Assembly (NCBI GenBank): GCA_001464335.1
Contig: LNEV01000009.1
Location: 186,001-250,000, forward strand
Reading direction: 5' to 3'
From: Rhizobiales bacterium Ga0077545
Lineage (GTDB): Bacteria > Pseudomonadota > Alphaproteobacteria > Rhizobiales > Methylopilaceae
DNA length: 64,000 nt
Part shown: positions 8,633-20,281 of the stretch, piece by piece
Layout: the number at the start of each line of letters is the position of its first letter
Position numbering within the stretch: position 1 is the stretch's first letter
The notes under the pieces: model-generated
Seen by the model: only the letters and a program-made list of their open reading frames with translations
Database searches by the model: none
What the model was told of the DNA's origin: nothing
Position numbers and translations under genes: made by a program

Positions 8633-10012
8633 TCACCCCGAAGGAACGCCGTCCTCGCCCAGTTTCCGAGGGGCCAGTTCAGCCATTCGATCCTTGTCCG
8701 CACGCCGGCCGACGAGGATCAGCGGGATGCCGCAGGCAAGAACCGCCATCCCGATGATTGATCCCCATCCGGCATAGAGGATGCTGGAATAGAGCATCCA
8801 CGCGCAGCTCAGAACGAGCAGGGCAGGCGGCAGGGGGTAAAACGGAACGCGGTAATGGCGCGCGGAATGGCCCTCGCGGCGCCGGAAGACGAACACCGAC
8901 AGCCCGACCAGAAGGATGAACATCCAGAACACCGGGGCGGTGTAGGCGACCATGGCTTCAAATCCGCCGCGGGTGACGGCGCCGAAAAGAACGAGCGCGC
9001 TCGCAAGCGCCCCCTGCAGATAGAGCGCGTTGGCGGGTGTTTCACCGCGTTCCTTCCAGATCCCCAGATACCGCAGGACAAGAAGATCGCGTCCGACCGC
9101 AAAATAGGAACGCGCACCCGTGAAGATCGTGCCGCTCAGGGTCGTAAGGGCCGCAATGATGACGGTGAGGCTGAAGGCCTTGGCGCCGGCATCTCCCGCA
9201 AGCACACGCATGACGTCCGCACCGACCGTCTCGCTGTTGCGGATGCCCTCAAGCCCGAGAACGCGCAGATAGGCGACGTTGACGGCAACATACAGCACGA
9301 CAACGATGAGGACGCCCCAGATGAGCGCGCGCGGAATGTTGCGTCGCGCATCCTTCAACTCGCCTGAAAGGTAGGCGGCCTCGCTCCAGCCGCCATAGGT
9401 GAGGAGAACGAACACCATCGCAAGTCCGGCTCCCCCCCACGAAAAATCACGGGCCGAAGGCGCCGCTGTCGCGGCAGGCGCCGGCAGGGCGAATGCGGCG
9501 ACGATGAATGCCAGTATGGCAATGACCGTCAGCGCTTCGAGCACTTTCTGTGTGTGTTTTCCGGGCTGGGTTCCGATGCCGTTGATCGCGGTGAAAAGGA
9601 CGATTGAGCCGATGCCGTAAACGGCGGCGCCATAGCTGCCGATCGGCAGGAGAACATTGGCGTAATCGCCGAGGACGAACGCGACGGCGGCGATGGCGCC
9701 GGGTTGGATGACGCTGCAGCGGGCCCAGGCGAACAGAAATGCAGCTTTCAGGCCATAGGCATCCCTGAGGAAGGCGTACTCGCCACCCGAGTCGGGGCGC
9801 GCGCTGCTCAGTTCGGCATAACAGACCGCACCCGCAAGCGTGATCACGCCGCCGAGCAGCCAGAAACCGATGAACACGGTTTCGTTCGCGGAGAAATTGG
9901 CGACCAGCGACGGCGTCTTGAAAATACCGATACCGAGCACGATGCCGACGACGAGGATCGTTACATCGCTCGGCGTCAGGCTCGTGCGAGGATAGCCGGA
10001 TGAATCCGCCAT
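8633..10012 (-). CDS. APC-family amino acid permease
   Basis: 459-residue integral membrane protein with about 12 hydrophobic segments. The first helix region VGIVLGIGIFKTPSLVA holds the glycine-rich unwound motif (GIGIF) typical of amino acid-polyamine-organocation transporters, and CYAELSSARPDSGGEYAFLRDAYG is the family's conserved helix 2-3 region. It probably imports an amino acid; the substrate is not predictable. The start at 10012 (MADSSGYP) is preferred because GGAG lies 10 nt before it; an in-frame ATG ten codons upstream is less likely. It is convergent with the kinase gene (27 bp apart). Confidence 0.9.
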   Translation of the reverse strand: MADSSGYPRTSLTPSDVTILVVGIVLGIGIFKTPSLVANFSANETVFIGFWLLGGVITLAGAVCYAELSSARPDSGGEYAFLRDAYGLKAAFLFAWARCSVIQPGAIAAVAFVLGDYANVLLPIGSYGAAVYGIGSIVLFTAINGIGTQPGKHTQKVLEALTVIAILAFIVAAFALPAPAATAAPSARDFSWGGAGLAMVFVLLTYGGWSEAAYLSGELKDARRNIPRALIWGVLIVVVLYVAVNVAYLRVLGLEGIRNSETVGADVMRVLAGDAGAKAFSLTVIIAALTTLSGTIFTGARSYFAVGRDLLVLRYLGIWKERGETPANALYLQGALASALVLFGAVTRGGFEAMVAYTAPVFWMFILLVGLSVFVFRRREGHSARHYRVPFYPLPPALLVLSCAWMLYSSILYAGWGSIIGMAVLACGIPLILVGRRADKDRMAELAPRKLGEDGVPSG

Positions 10013-10111
10013 GAAGGAAGGTCTCCGAAAAGGAAGACGCACGGTCCGTCAGGTGACCGTGCGATTGGGGCGGCGGGTCGCGGGGGGGCCATCGGCCACC
10101 CCGGCGGCGCG

Positions 10112-10942
10112 TCAGATGCGCTCGGCCGTCCAGGGCGCGGAGGCGGCGCCTTTGCCCTCGATGCGATTTCCGGAAACTGTGCCCGTGTAGCGGGTGCCGT
10201 TGGCCGTGAAGGAAATCTCGGCGCCCTTCAGTTTGCCGTCGGTAATCTCGGCCGATCCGAGCTTGCCGGAGATTTTCTGATAGCGCTGGCTGAGTTCGAG
10301 TTCCTGATCCCCTACGCGCCAGCGTCCTTCGACCTTGGCCGGGACGACCCAGAACAATGCACGGCACCAGCTTGAGCAGCCATCGACGGGTTCAGAGGTC
10401 TCATCGGGCTCCCAGTCACCCATGTCGAACGTGTTCGACACGATGCGCGTGCCCGGCTTGAGATCGAGAATGATAGGGCGCAGCTTCTCGTTGATCGAGC
10501 TCAGGAGGAACAGGGTAATGACATCGGCGGATGAGAGGTCGGTCTCGAAAAGATCGGCTTTCTCGAACGTCGCCTTGTCAGAAACGCCTTCGGCGGCCGC
10601 CGTGCGCTTGGAAAGCTCTACAAGGTCCGGATTGTATTCGATGCCCACGGCGGTCAGTCCGCGCTTGGCGGCCGTAATGACGGTGCGGCCGTCGCCCGAG
10701 CCGAGGTCCATCAGTTTTTCGCCGGGCTTCGCGTCCGCCATGTCGAGCATGGTGTCGACCAGAGCCTGTGGGGTGGGAACCCAGACGACGTCCTTGCCGG
10801 CCTGCCCGGACTTCGGTTCGTAGGCCGCTTCCTGGGAGACGGCCGGCTGGCACGCCAGGCCGACGATGGCGGGTGTTGCGAGAAGAACGTGTGCAAGCAG
10901 GAAAACGCGCTTCGGAAGCCTTTCGGCAAACGTGCTTATCAT
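10112..10942 (-). CDS. Exported SAM-dependent methyltransferase-like protein
   Basis: 276 residues. A typical signal peptide (basic KR, then FLLAHVLLATPAIVGLA, cleavage probably near AVSQEA at about residues 35-38) precedes a class I methyltransferase domain: motif I is LMDLGSGDGRTVI, then GIEYNPDLVELS and later a DVITLFLL strand. The last 80 residues form a polar, beta-rich tail (from about VPAKVEGRW on) without a known name. The start is fixed by GGAGG 8 nt upstream of ATG 10942. A methyltransferase fold behind an export signal is odd because SAM is cytosolic. A membrane anchor is the other reading. The substrate is unknown. Confidence 0.78.
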   Translation of the reverse strand: MISTFAERLPKRVFLLAHVLLATPAIVGLACQPAVSQEAAYEPKSGQAGKDVVWVPTPQALVDTMLDMADAKPGEKLMDLGSGDGRTVITAAKRGLTAVGIEYNPDLVELSKRTAAAEGVSDKATFEKADLFETDLSSADVITLFLLSSINEKLRPIILDLKPGTRIVSNTFDMGDWEPDETSEPVDGCSSWCRALFWVVPAKVEGRWRVGDQELELSQRYQKISGKLGSAEITDGKLKGAEISFTANGTRYTGTVSGNRIEGKGAASAPWTAERI

Positions 10943-11137
10943 CGGGGGCTCCTCCGGCCGATTGCGGATGAGCGCGATAGTGGGGCGGCGATGTCGCGCA
11001 AGTGTGTCGTCGCGGCGCGTGTTTGTATCAAAGTGTGGCGCGGGGGATACACCGCGCACCCTCGGTCATCGGCCGCGGTTGGGAGACCATTCCTTTTGCG
11101 CATCGCGCGGCAGGGGTTTCGGTGCTAAGCGCCGCTC

Positions 11138-11917
11138 ATGGAAATCACACCCGAGATTCTGCTCATTCTTGGCGCGGTTGCGGTCGCCGCCGGCTTTGTC
11201 GATTCCATTGCCGGTGGAGGGGGTCTGCTCACGCTTCCGGCCATGCTGCTGGCCGGGATGAACCCCATCGCGGCCATTGCCACGAACAAGCTTCAGGGAA
11301 CGTTCGGTGTCGCGATGGCCTCGTTCCAGTATGTCCGACATGGCGGGATCGACTGGCGAAGCGCGCGCGTGATGATGCTGGTGTCGGCCTCGGCATCCCT
11401 TCTCGGCGCGCTGTTCGTGTCGAGCGTTCCGGTCGATCAACTGAAGGCGTGGCTGCCGCTCGTTCTCATCGTGATCGCGATCTATTTCCTGTTTGCTCCG
11501 CGCGCGGCCGATGTGGATGCGGAGCCGCGCATCTCGCAGCCTGCCTTTACCTCGACCGTCGTTCCGGCAATCGCGTTTTACGATGGTGCGATCGGTCCCG
11601 GCACCGGCTCGTTCTTCACGTTGGGGTTCCTGACGCTGCGCGGCCTCTCCATCCTGCGGGCGACCGGCTATACGAAGTTGCTGAACCTCGCGAGCAATGT
11701 CGGTGCGCTGATCCTGTTCGCTCTGGCGGGAAAGCCGGTCTGGCTCGTCGGTCTGGTCATGGCCATCGGCAGCATTCTTGGTGCACGGGTAGGCTCGCGC
11801 CTTGCCATCGCCAAGGGTGGGAAAATCATCAAGCCGGTTCTGGTGATCGCCTGCACCGCGATGGCGATCCGGCTTCTGGCCGACCCAGCCCACCCATTGT
11901 GGCAGGCCCTGTCCTGA
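11138..11917 (+). CDS. TSUP (TauE/SafE) family permease
   Basis: 259-residue membrane protein with about eight hydrophobic helices in two similar halves. The first half has the hallmark AAGFVDSIAGGGGLLTLPAML and LGMNP-like TNKLQGTFG; the second has FYDGAIGPGTGSFFTLGFL. Members export or import sulfite, sulfoacetate or other small organosulfur or carboxylate anions. A sulfite link is tempting given the sulfite reductase operon 16 kb away, but nothing here proves it. It is divergent from the exported methyltransferase and convergent with trmFO. Confidence 0.88.
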   Translation: MEITPEILLILGAVAVAAGFVDSIAGGGGLLTLPAMLLAGMNPIAAIATNKLQGTFGVAMASFQYVRHGGIDWRSARVMMLVSASASLLGALFVSSVPVDQLKAWLPLVLIVIAIYFLFAPRAADVDAEPRISQPAFTSTVVPAIAFYDGAIGPGTGSFFTLGFLTLRGLSILRATGYTKLLNLASNVGALILFALAGKPVWLVGLVMAIGSILGARVGSRLAIAKGGKIIKPVLVIACTAMAIRLLADPAHPLWQALS

Positions 11918-11926
11918 ACGGCGTCT

Positions 11927-13348
11927 TTAAGTCGTTACAAGTTCGGCCGGGGCGTTCATGCGGACGATCCAGCCTTCGAGATCGGCCTTCGCTCGGTCGG
12001 TGATCGCGTTCTTCTTGAGAGCGGCCTTTTCTGGCCCCCGCAGGCGTGGGCCGCCAGGTGTGCGCTTCGGCTTCTCGATCGGTGGGAACAGGCCGAAATT
12101 CACGTTCATCGGCTGGAAACTGCGTTTGGTGTTCTCGTCGCCCTCGACGCCGATATGGCCGCCCGTGATGTGCCCAAGGAGCGCACCGAAGGCCGTCGTG
12201 GCCGGAGGCAGGTCGAGCGGTGCGCCAAGCCGCTCGGACGCCGCGAAGCGCCCGGCCAGCAGTCCGATGCTGGCGCTTTCGACATAACCCTCGCAACCCG
12301 TGATCTGTCCCGCAAACCGCAGACGCGGCTGGGCCTTCAGGCGCAGCGTGCTGTCGAGAAGGCGGGGGCTGTCGAGAAAGGTGTTACGGTGCAGGCCGCC
12401 AAGCCGCGCGAACTCGGCCTTTTCGAGACCGGGGATCATGCGGAAGGTGTCGGCTTGCGCGCCGTGGCGCAGCTTGGTTTGGAAGCCGACGATGTTGAAC
12501 AGCGTGCCGAGCGCATTGTCCTGACGCAGTTGCACGACAGCATAGGGCTTTTCGTCCGGTTTGTGCGGATTGGTCAGGCCGACCGGCTTCATCGGCCCGT
12601 GCCGCAGCGTTTCGGTGCCCCGCTCGGCTATGACCTCAATGGGAAGACAGCCGTCGAAATAGGGCGTGTTCTTCTCCCATTCCTTGAAATCGGTTTTGTC
12701 GCCCTCGATCAGCGCCTGTACGAACGCGTCGTACTGCTCCTTGTCCATCGGGCAGTTGATGTAGTCCGCGCCCGTGCCGCCGGGGCCGGCCTTGTCGTAG
12801 CGAGACTGGAACCAGCAGACGTCCATGTCGATGCTGTCGAAATGCACGATGGGCGCAATGGCGTCGAAGAAGGCCAGAGCATCCCGGCCCGTCAGCTCGC
12901 GCACGGCGTCCGCCAGTGCGGGCGAGGTAAGGGGGCCTGTCGCGACGATGACATTGTCCCAGTCGGCGGGTGGCAGCCCGGCGATTTCCTCGCGCGAGAT
13001 CGAGATCATGGGATGGTCTTCCAGCGCCGTCGTCACAGCCTCCGAAAACCCGTCCCGGTCCACGGCGAGCGCGCCGCCTGCGGGAACCTGATGCGCATCC
13101 GCCGCGCGCATGATGAGCGAGCCGAGCTGGCGCATTTCCCAGTGCAGCAGGCCGACCGCGTTGGCCACGCTGTCGTCGGAGCGGAACGAATTCGAGCAGA
13201 CGAGTTCGGCCAGCCCGTCCGTCTTGTGCGCCTCGGTCGCGCGCACGGGCCGCATTTCGTGAAGGACGACGGGAACGCCCGACTGGGCGATCTGCCAGGC
13301 CGCTTCGGAGCCCGCGAGCCCGCCCCCGATGATGTGGATCTCTTTCAT
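11927..13348 (-). CDS. trmFO: tRNA (uracil-54-C5)-methyltransferase, folate/FAD-dependent
   Basis: 473-residue flavoprotein that makes ribothymidine at position 54 of the T-loop using methylene-THF and FADH2. The N-terminus has the dinucleotide-binding motif [15 protein letters not shown]. It continues with the TrmFO/GidA-family block [25 protein letters not shown], which carries one of the family's conserved cysteines. Length matches the family (about 440-480). The start at 13348 ([10 protein letters not shown]) is chosen because family members begin right at this motif. It is divergent from dgkA. Confidence 0.96.
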   Translation of the reverse strand: MKEIHIIGGGLAGSEAAWQIAQSGVPVVLHEMRPVRATEAHKTDGLAELVCSNSFRSDDSVANAVGLLHWEMRQLGSLIMRAADAHQVPAGGALAVDRDGFSEAVTTALEDHPMISISREEIAGLPPADWDNVIVATGPLTSPALADAVRELTGRDALAFFDAIAPIVHFDSIDMDVCWFQSRYDKAGPGGTGADYINCPMDKEQYDAFVQALIEGDKTDFKEWEKNTPYFDGCLPIEVIAERGTETLRHGPMKPVGLTNPHKPDEKPYAVVQLRQDNALGTLFNIVGFQTKLRHGAQADTFRMIPGLEKAEFARLGGLHRNTFLDSPRLLDSTLRLKAQPRLRFAGQITGCEGYVESASIGLLAGRFAASERLGAPLDLPPATTAFGALLGHITGGHIGVEGDENTKRSFQPMNVNFGLFPPIEKPKRTPGGPRLRGPEKAALKKNAITDRAKADLEGWIVRMNAPAELVTT

Positions 13349-13449
13349 GGCGCGGAACCTAGGCGAGGCGCGACTGGCATTCAATCTTCAGCTTGCTTGT
13401 GACACGCCGGCGTAGGAACCATGACGTGTGACACAGGGTTTCTCCGGCG

Positions 13450-13857
13450 ATGACCTATGAAACGGGAACGCATGGCTTTCGGCGGCTCTACCGGGCCAGC
13501 CTGAACACGCTGCGCGGGCTGCGCGCCGCGACCGTCAGCGAGGCGGCCCTCCGCGAGGAGCTGATCCTGCTGTGCATCGGCGTTCCGGCGGGGCTGTTTC
13601 TTGCGCCGTCCGTCGGCTGGTATGTCGCGATGATCGGGGTGTTGCTGCTCGTTCTCGCCATCGAGCTCCTCAACACCGGGCTGGAAATTCTGTGCGATCA
13701 CGTCACGCCGGAATATCACCCGACGATCGGCGTCGTGAAGGATGTCGGCTCGGCCGCCGTCTTCTGCGGTCTGTCCTTCGCTGTCCTCGTCTGGGTCGGA
13801 GCGGCAGTCGTCAAATTCGACCTGATGGCCAAGGCTCGCGTTCTTCTCGGAGTCTAG
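13450..13857 (+). CDS. dgkA: Diacylglycerol kinase
   Basis: 135-residue integral membrane kinase with three helices. It phosphorylates diacylglycerol to phosphatidate, recycling the lipid by-product of osmoregulated glucan or polymer synthesis. The active-site region AIELLNTGLEILCDHVTPEYHPTIGVVKDVGSAAVF matches the DgkA signature (E-x-N near the membrane, K-D-x-G-S-A-A-V). It is slightly longer than the enterobacterial enzyme at both ends. A strong terminator follows 24 bp after its stop. Confidence 0.93.
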   Translation: MTYETGTHGFRRLYRASLNTLRGLRAATVSEAALREELILLCIGVPAGLFLAPSVGWYVAMIGVLLLVLAIELLNTGLEILCDHVTPEYHPTIGVVKDVGSAAVFCGLSFAVLVWVGAAVVKFDLMAKARVLLGV

Positions 13858-13880
13858 ACGGTCCGTTGTACGTAGAAACG

Positions 13881-13907
13881 ATAAAGCCCGCATGATGCGG
13901 GCTTTAT
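13881..13907. terminator. Bidirectional terminator after dgkA
   Basis: ATAAAGCCCGCAT and ATGCGGGCTTTAT form a perfect 13-bp stem around a single G. The outer A/T pairs supply T-runs on both strands, so it can serve dgkA and the small minus-strand gene that ends at 13930. Confidence 0.85.
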
Positions 13908-13929
13908 CAATCGGTGTGTCAGGGTCTTC

Positions 13930-14055
13930 TCAGACGATGTAGCTGAAGAAGGCAGCCCCGCCGCCAACCAGCAGAACAGCCACAAAGGCAAAGAGGGCGA
14001 TATCGTCGGATGTGTCGGTCATACGCATGAACTCGTGTTGAGGGTCTTGACGCAT
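13930..14055 (-). CDS. Small single-helix membrane protein (41 aa)
   Basis: Hand-translated open frame: MRQDPQHEFMRMTDTSDD, then a hydrophobic helix IALFAFVAVLLVGGGAAFF and the end SYIV. It would be a one-pass inner-membrane protein with a short acidic/polar N-terminus. ATG 14055 has GGAG 8 nt upstream, which supports translation; an internal ATG at residue 10 or 12 is possible. It lies between the flavoprotein gene and the terminator after dgkA. No family is recognised. Proteins this small are often missed by gene callers. Confidence 0.6.
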   Translation of the reverse strand: MRQDPQHEFMRMTDTSDDIALFAFVAVLLVGGGAAFFSYIV

Positions 14056-14116
14056 GACATACGCTCCGCCCGTTTCGTGCCGATGTCGTCCTAAACCAGA
14101 AAGATGAAATAAAGTT

Positions 14117-15322
14117 TCAAAGCTTGCTGTTAAGGATAATCTGGCGGGCGGCGAGCACGCCTGTGGCGAAGCTTGCCTGCAGCAGATAGCCGCCGGTCGG
14201 CGCTTCCCAATCCAGCATTTCTCCGGCGGCGAACACGCCGGGCAGAGCCTTGAGTTCGAGGCCCGGTGTTAGTGCGTCGAACCTCAGCCCGCCCGCCGTC
14301 GAAATCGCGCGCGGCAGGCCCTCCATGCCAGTGGCGTTCAAGGAAACCGTCTTGATGGCTTTGGCCAGCGCAGCGGGTTCGGCTGGCACCTTCTTGCCGA
14401 AGCTTTCGCGCAAAAGCCCGATCTGCACGGGAGAGAGGCCCATCGCTTTCCGGAGGAAATTGGAATCCGTCTCGCCCTTTCGCGGGCGCGAAAGCCGCGC
14501 TTCGATGTCGGTCGCGGTGAGGTCGGGGCGGAGATCAATGCTCAACGTCGCGGTCCCGCTTTCAAGCGCGGCCCGGATGTGGCGCGACAGTGCATAGATT
14601 GCGCCGCCTTCGAGCCCGGTTTCGGTGACCGTCATCTCTCCGGAAACGCTTCCCCCAAGGATGCCAAGCGCGATGCGCTTTACCGGCTCCCCGGCAAAAC
14701 GCTGGCGGAAGGTCTCCGACCAGTCGATCCGGACGCCAGCGTTCGAGGGGTTCAGCGGCGCCACGCCGATGCCGCGTGCCGCGAGGATTTCTGTCCATAC
14801 GCCGTCCGAGCCGAGCTTCGGCCAGCTTGCGCCGCCGAGGGCCAGAAGTGTGGCGCGCTTCGGCGCAACGGAGAATTCGCCCTCTGGAGAGTCAAAAAGC
14901 AGCGCGCCGTCCGCTGTCCAGCCTTTCCACTGCGTCCGCGTGCGGACCGTTACCCCGAGCCCGTCGAGCCGCCGCAGCCAGGCGCGCAGAAGCGGCGATG
15001 CCTTGAAGCTTTGCGGGAAAACCCGGCCGGACGAGCCGACAAACGTCTCTTCCCCCAGCCCATGCGCCCAGTCGCGCAGGTCCGTCGGCCGAAACGCGCG
15101 CAGCGCCGCGTCAAGCTGCGGCGGCAGCGGCCCGTAGCGGGTTAGAAAGGTCTCGAAGTCCTCGGAATGAGTCAGATTCAGGCCGCCACGCCCGGCCATC
15201 AGGAATTTGCGGCCAAGGCTCGGCATCCGGTCGAAGATGGTGACAGCCAGGCCCGCGCTCGCCAGGTGCTCGGCTGCGATCAGCCCGGCGGGGCCGCCGC
15301 CGATGATCGCGACATCCGTCAT
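14117..15322 (-). CDS. NAD(P)/FAD-dependent oxidoreductase, HI0933/BaiN-like
   Basis: 401-residue flavoprotein. It starts with the FAD-binding motif VAIIGGGPAGLIAAEHLA and then the HI0933-family block GRKFLMAGRGGLNLTHS. The C-terminus ends in GVFAAGEMLDWEAPTGGYLLQASFATG, the second FAD contact of this family. Members are conserved but poorly characterised; BaiN acts on bile acids in gut clostridia, which is not implied here. It is probably cotranscribed with the membrane protein upstream (15 bp away). Confidence 0.87.
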   Translation of the reverse strand: MTDVAIIGGGPAGLIAAEHLASAGLAVTIFDRMPSLGRKFLMAGRGGLNLTHSEDFETFLTRYGPLPPQLDAALRAFRPTDLRDWAHGLGEETFVGSSGRVFPQSFKASPLLRAWLRRLDGLGVTVRTRTQWKGWTADGALLFDSPEGEFSVAPKRATLLALGGASWPKLGSDGVWTEILAARGIGVAPLNPSNAGVRIDWSETFRQRFAGEPVKRIALGILGGSVSGEMTVTETGLEGGAIYALSRHIRAALESGTATLSIDLRPDLTATDIEARLSRPRKGETDSNFLRKAMGLSPVQIGLLRESFGKKVPAEPAALAKAIKTVSLNATGMEGLPRAISTAGGLRFDALTPGLELKALPGVFAAGEMLDWEAPTGGYLLQASFATGVLAARQIILNSKL

Positions 15323-15337
15323 GAGGTCTTTGTGGGC

Positions 15338-15853
15338 CTAGAAGAAGCTTATGCCAATGACCGGGCCGAGGCTGATCGCCACGGCGAAGACCTTCCAGAA
15401 GAAGGTGGGCGCGAGCCAGATCGCGACGAGGCGCGACAGCCGGGCCAGGTTGAACGCGACGAACAGCCCGAAGCAGAGCGAGATGACGTTCAGAACGTCG
15501 AACCAGAATTCGGAAAGGGTGCCCGCGAGGAAAGTGTAGACCACCGCCCAGAGCATGAGCGCCTCGACGAGCCGCACCGCCGTCCGGGCGCGCTCGCCAT
15601 GCCGCAAGGCCGCCCAGCGCGTGATGCCGTAAAAGCTGAACAGCACGATCCAGATCGCGGCGGAGAGACGCCCAGTCGGCTCGAAGGGAAGATGGTAGAA
15701 TGCGGGGCTCTTGAGGCCGACACCGGTCGCCAGCATCACCGCGTAGAGGACCATCGCCGCGAGCAGCGGAAAGGCTGCGCCGGCCAGAAGGCCGCGCCAG
15801 TCCGTTCTGTTCATCAGCGCAAGATGCCCGCGTGCTCCGGCCAAGGCCCGCAT
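15338..15853 (-). CDS. TspO/MBR-like membrane protein (tentative)
   Basis: About 171 residues with five hydrophobic helices. The pattern PAFYHLPFEPTG-IWIVLFSFYGITRWAAL in the first half and NLARLSRLVAIWLAPTFFWKVFAVAIS near the end resembles the tryptophan-rich sensory protein family (the PSWTPPGWVFGPVWT and RVSRLAGLLLVPYLAW blocks). However, most of the diagnostic tryptophans and prolines are missing, so the link is remote. Start at 15853 (AAGGGA 8 nt upstream) or at the ATG 15814 (MNRTDW). TspO proteins bind porphyrins or tetrapyrrole-like ligands; that role is not established here. Confidence 0.5.
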   Translation of the reverse strand: MRALAGARGHLALMNRTDWRGLLAGAAFPLLAAMVLYAVMLATGVGLKSPAFYHLPFEPTGRLSAAIWIVLFSFYGITRWAALRHGERARTAVRLVEALMLWAVVYTFLAGTLSEFWFDVLNVISLCFGLFVAFNLARLSRLVAIWLAPTFFWKVFAVAISLGPVIGISFF

Positions 15854-15984
15854 TCCTTTTGTCCCTTCCGGTGGTATGCCGGTTTTGTGCCGCACACTAG
15901 TGATCGGGGTCCCGTTGCGCGAAAGCGCCGCGGTTTCCTCGCAGGTGTGACCTCGATGCGACGCGCGCCGCACGCGCACGCGGA

Positions 15985-18873
<2,889 letters not shown>

Positions 18874-18971
18874 TCGGAGAACCAGATGCTGCTTTCCCGC
18901 AGGGCTGCGTTACGTAGAAGATAGCCGTTTTGGATCACAAACGCCTTGCGCCCGCGAGTCGCGGGTGATAG

Positions 18972-18986
18972 GAACATATAGAGAAC
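18972..18986 (-). promoter_or_regulatory. SOS box shared by uvrA and ssb
   Basis: GAAC-ATATAGA-GAAC matches the alphaproteobacterial LexA operator exactly. It lies 99 bp from the uvrA start and 113 bp from the ssb start, in their divergent promoter region. The same dyad as at lexA (4808-4822) occurs here with a different spacer. Confidence 0.87.
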
Positions 18987-19098
18987 AGAAAAGTTGTCTA
19001 CAGCGCTCTTCACCCCGCATGTTGTGAGGCATGCGGGCCGGGCGATAGGGTGAACCGACCCCATATATAGCATTCATGCTTGTGATTAGGAGATGCCC

Positions 19099-19605
19099 AT
19101 GGCCGGCAGCGTCAATAAGGTCATTCTGATCGGAAATCTCGGCGCGGACCCCGAGATCCGCCGCACGCAGGATGGCAAGCCGATCGCCAATCTGCGCATT
19201 GCCACGTCCGAAACCTGGCGCGACCGCAACAGCGGCGAGCGCAAGGAAAAGACGGAATGGCACCGCGTCGTGATCTTCAGCGAACCGCTGTGCAAGGTCG
19301 TCGAGCAATATCTGAAGAAGGGCGCCAAGGTTTACATCGAAGGCGCGCTGCAGACCCGCAAATGGACCGACCAGTCGGGCCAGGAAAAATATTCCACCGA
19401 AGTCGTCCTTCAGGGCTTCAATTCGGTGCTGACCATGCTCGACGGGCGCGGCGGCGGAGGTTCCAGCTCGGACGAGGATTACGGCGGCGGCGACAGCTTC
19501 GGCTCCTCGGGCGTTTCGACGCGGCGTCAGCCGGCGATGGCCGGCGGCGGCGGTGGTGGCGGCGGCCGGATGAACGACATCATCGACGACGAAATCCCGT
19601 TCTGA
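19099..19605 (+). CDS. ssb: Single-stranded DNA-binding protein
   Basis: 168 residues. The OB-fold (residues 1-112; [16 protein letters not shown], then WHRVVIF and ARVYIEG-like [13 protein letters not shown]) is followed by a glycine-rich linker and the conserved acidic tip DDEIPF, which recruits repair and replication partners. The start is taken at ATG 19099 (MAGSVNKV) because AGGAG lies 6-7 nt before it; the in-frame ATG at 19093 would sit directly on that site. It is divergent from uvrA and followed by a strong terminator. Confidence 0.97.
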   Translation: MAGSVNKVILIGNLGADPEIRRTQDGKPIANLRIATSETWRDRNSGERKEKTEWHRVVIFSEPLCKVVEQYLKKGAKVYIEGALQTRKWTDQSGQEKYSTEVVLQGFNSVLTMLDGRGGGGSSSDEDYGGGDSFGSSGVSTRRQPAMAGGGGGGGGRMNDIIDDEIPF

Positions 19606-19626
19606 TCGTCGGATTGGAGACAGCAG

Positions 19627-19655
19627 CGGCCGCCTTCGGGCGGCCGTTTGTTTTT
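19627..19655 (+). terminator. ssb terminator
   Basis: CGGCCGCC-TTCG-GGCGGCCG forms a perfect 8-bp stem with a UUCG tetraloop, followed by TTTGTTTTT. It lies 21 bp after the ssb stop. Confidence 0.92.
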
Positions 19656-19656
19656 G

Positions 19657-20280
19657 TCAGGCGGGAAAGAAGGAGGCGCGAATGCCGTCGATGACGAACT
19701 GCACCGCAAGCGCGGCGAGGATCACGCCGAGCAGACGCGAAAGAATGGCGTTTCCGGTGACGCCCAGCAGGCTGTTCATGCGCTCGGCCGCCAGATAGAC
19801 GGCAAGACAGCTTCCCACGACTACAACCGCAATGGCCGAAAGTCCCGCGAGCATGACCGGATCGCCACGCGCCTCGCCGGACAGGAGAATGATCGCGGTG
19901 ATCGCTCCCGGACCCGCCATCAGCGGAATGGCGAGCGGAAACACGGATATGTAGTGCAATTGCTGCTCGCGGGTTTCGCTGTTGTCCGCGCTGCGCTCGG
20001 CCCGGCTCGCAAACACCATTTCGAACGAGATGTAGAACAGCAAAAGCCCGCCTCCGATGCGAAAGGCCGGCAGGCTGATGCCCAGCGCCTGCAGCAGAAG
20101 ATGCCCGATGGCGCCGAACACCGCGAGGATGGCAAGGGCGATGAGTGACGAGCGCCACGCCACCCAGCGGCGTTCGGACGGCGTGAAGCCTTGCGTGACC
20201 GCAAGAAACATCGGCGCCAGACCGAGCGGATCGATCACGACGAGCAGGGTGACGGCGGCCGAGGTGAAGTATTCGAGCAT
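19657..20280 (-). CDS. MarC family membrane protein
   Basis: 207-residue protein with six hydrophobic helices and the MarC/YhcE signatures VVIDPLGLAPMFLA, GGGLLLFYISFEMVFA and FPLAIPLMAGPGAI. The family was once linked to multiple antibiotic resistance, but later work did not support this, and its transport role is unknown. The start at 20280 is one base from the metC stop, so it is very likely cotranscribed with metC. An earlier in-frame ATG would lie within metC. Confidence 0.9.
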   Translation of the reverse strand: MLEYFTSAAVTLLVVIDPLGLAPMFLAVTQGFTPSERRWVAWRSSLIALAILAVFGAIGHLLLQALGISLPAFRIGGGLLLFYISFEMVFASRAERSADNSETREQQLHYISVFPLAIPLMAGPGAITAIILLSGEARGDPVMLAGLSAIAVVVVGSCLAVYLAAERMNSLLGVTGNAILSRLLGVILAALAVQFVIDGIRASFFPA

Positions 20281-20281
20281 T

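Noticed and set aside
19540..19566. Run of GGC/GGT triplets near the end of ssb as a simple repeat
   Set aside because: It codes for the usual glycine-rich SSB linker.
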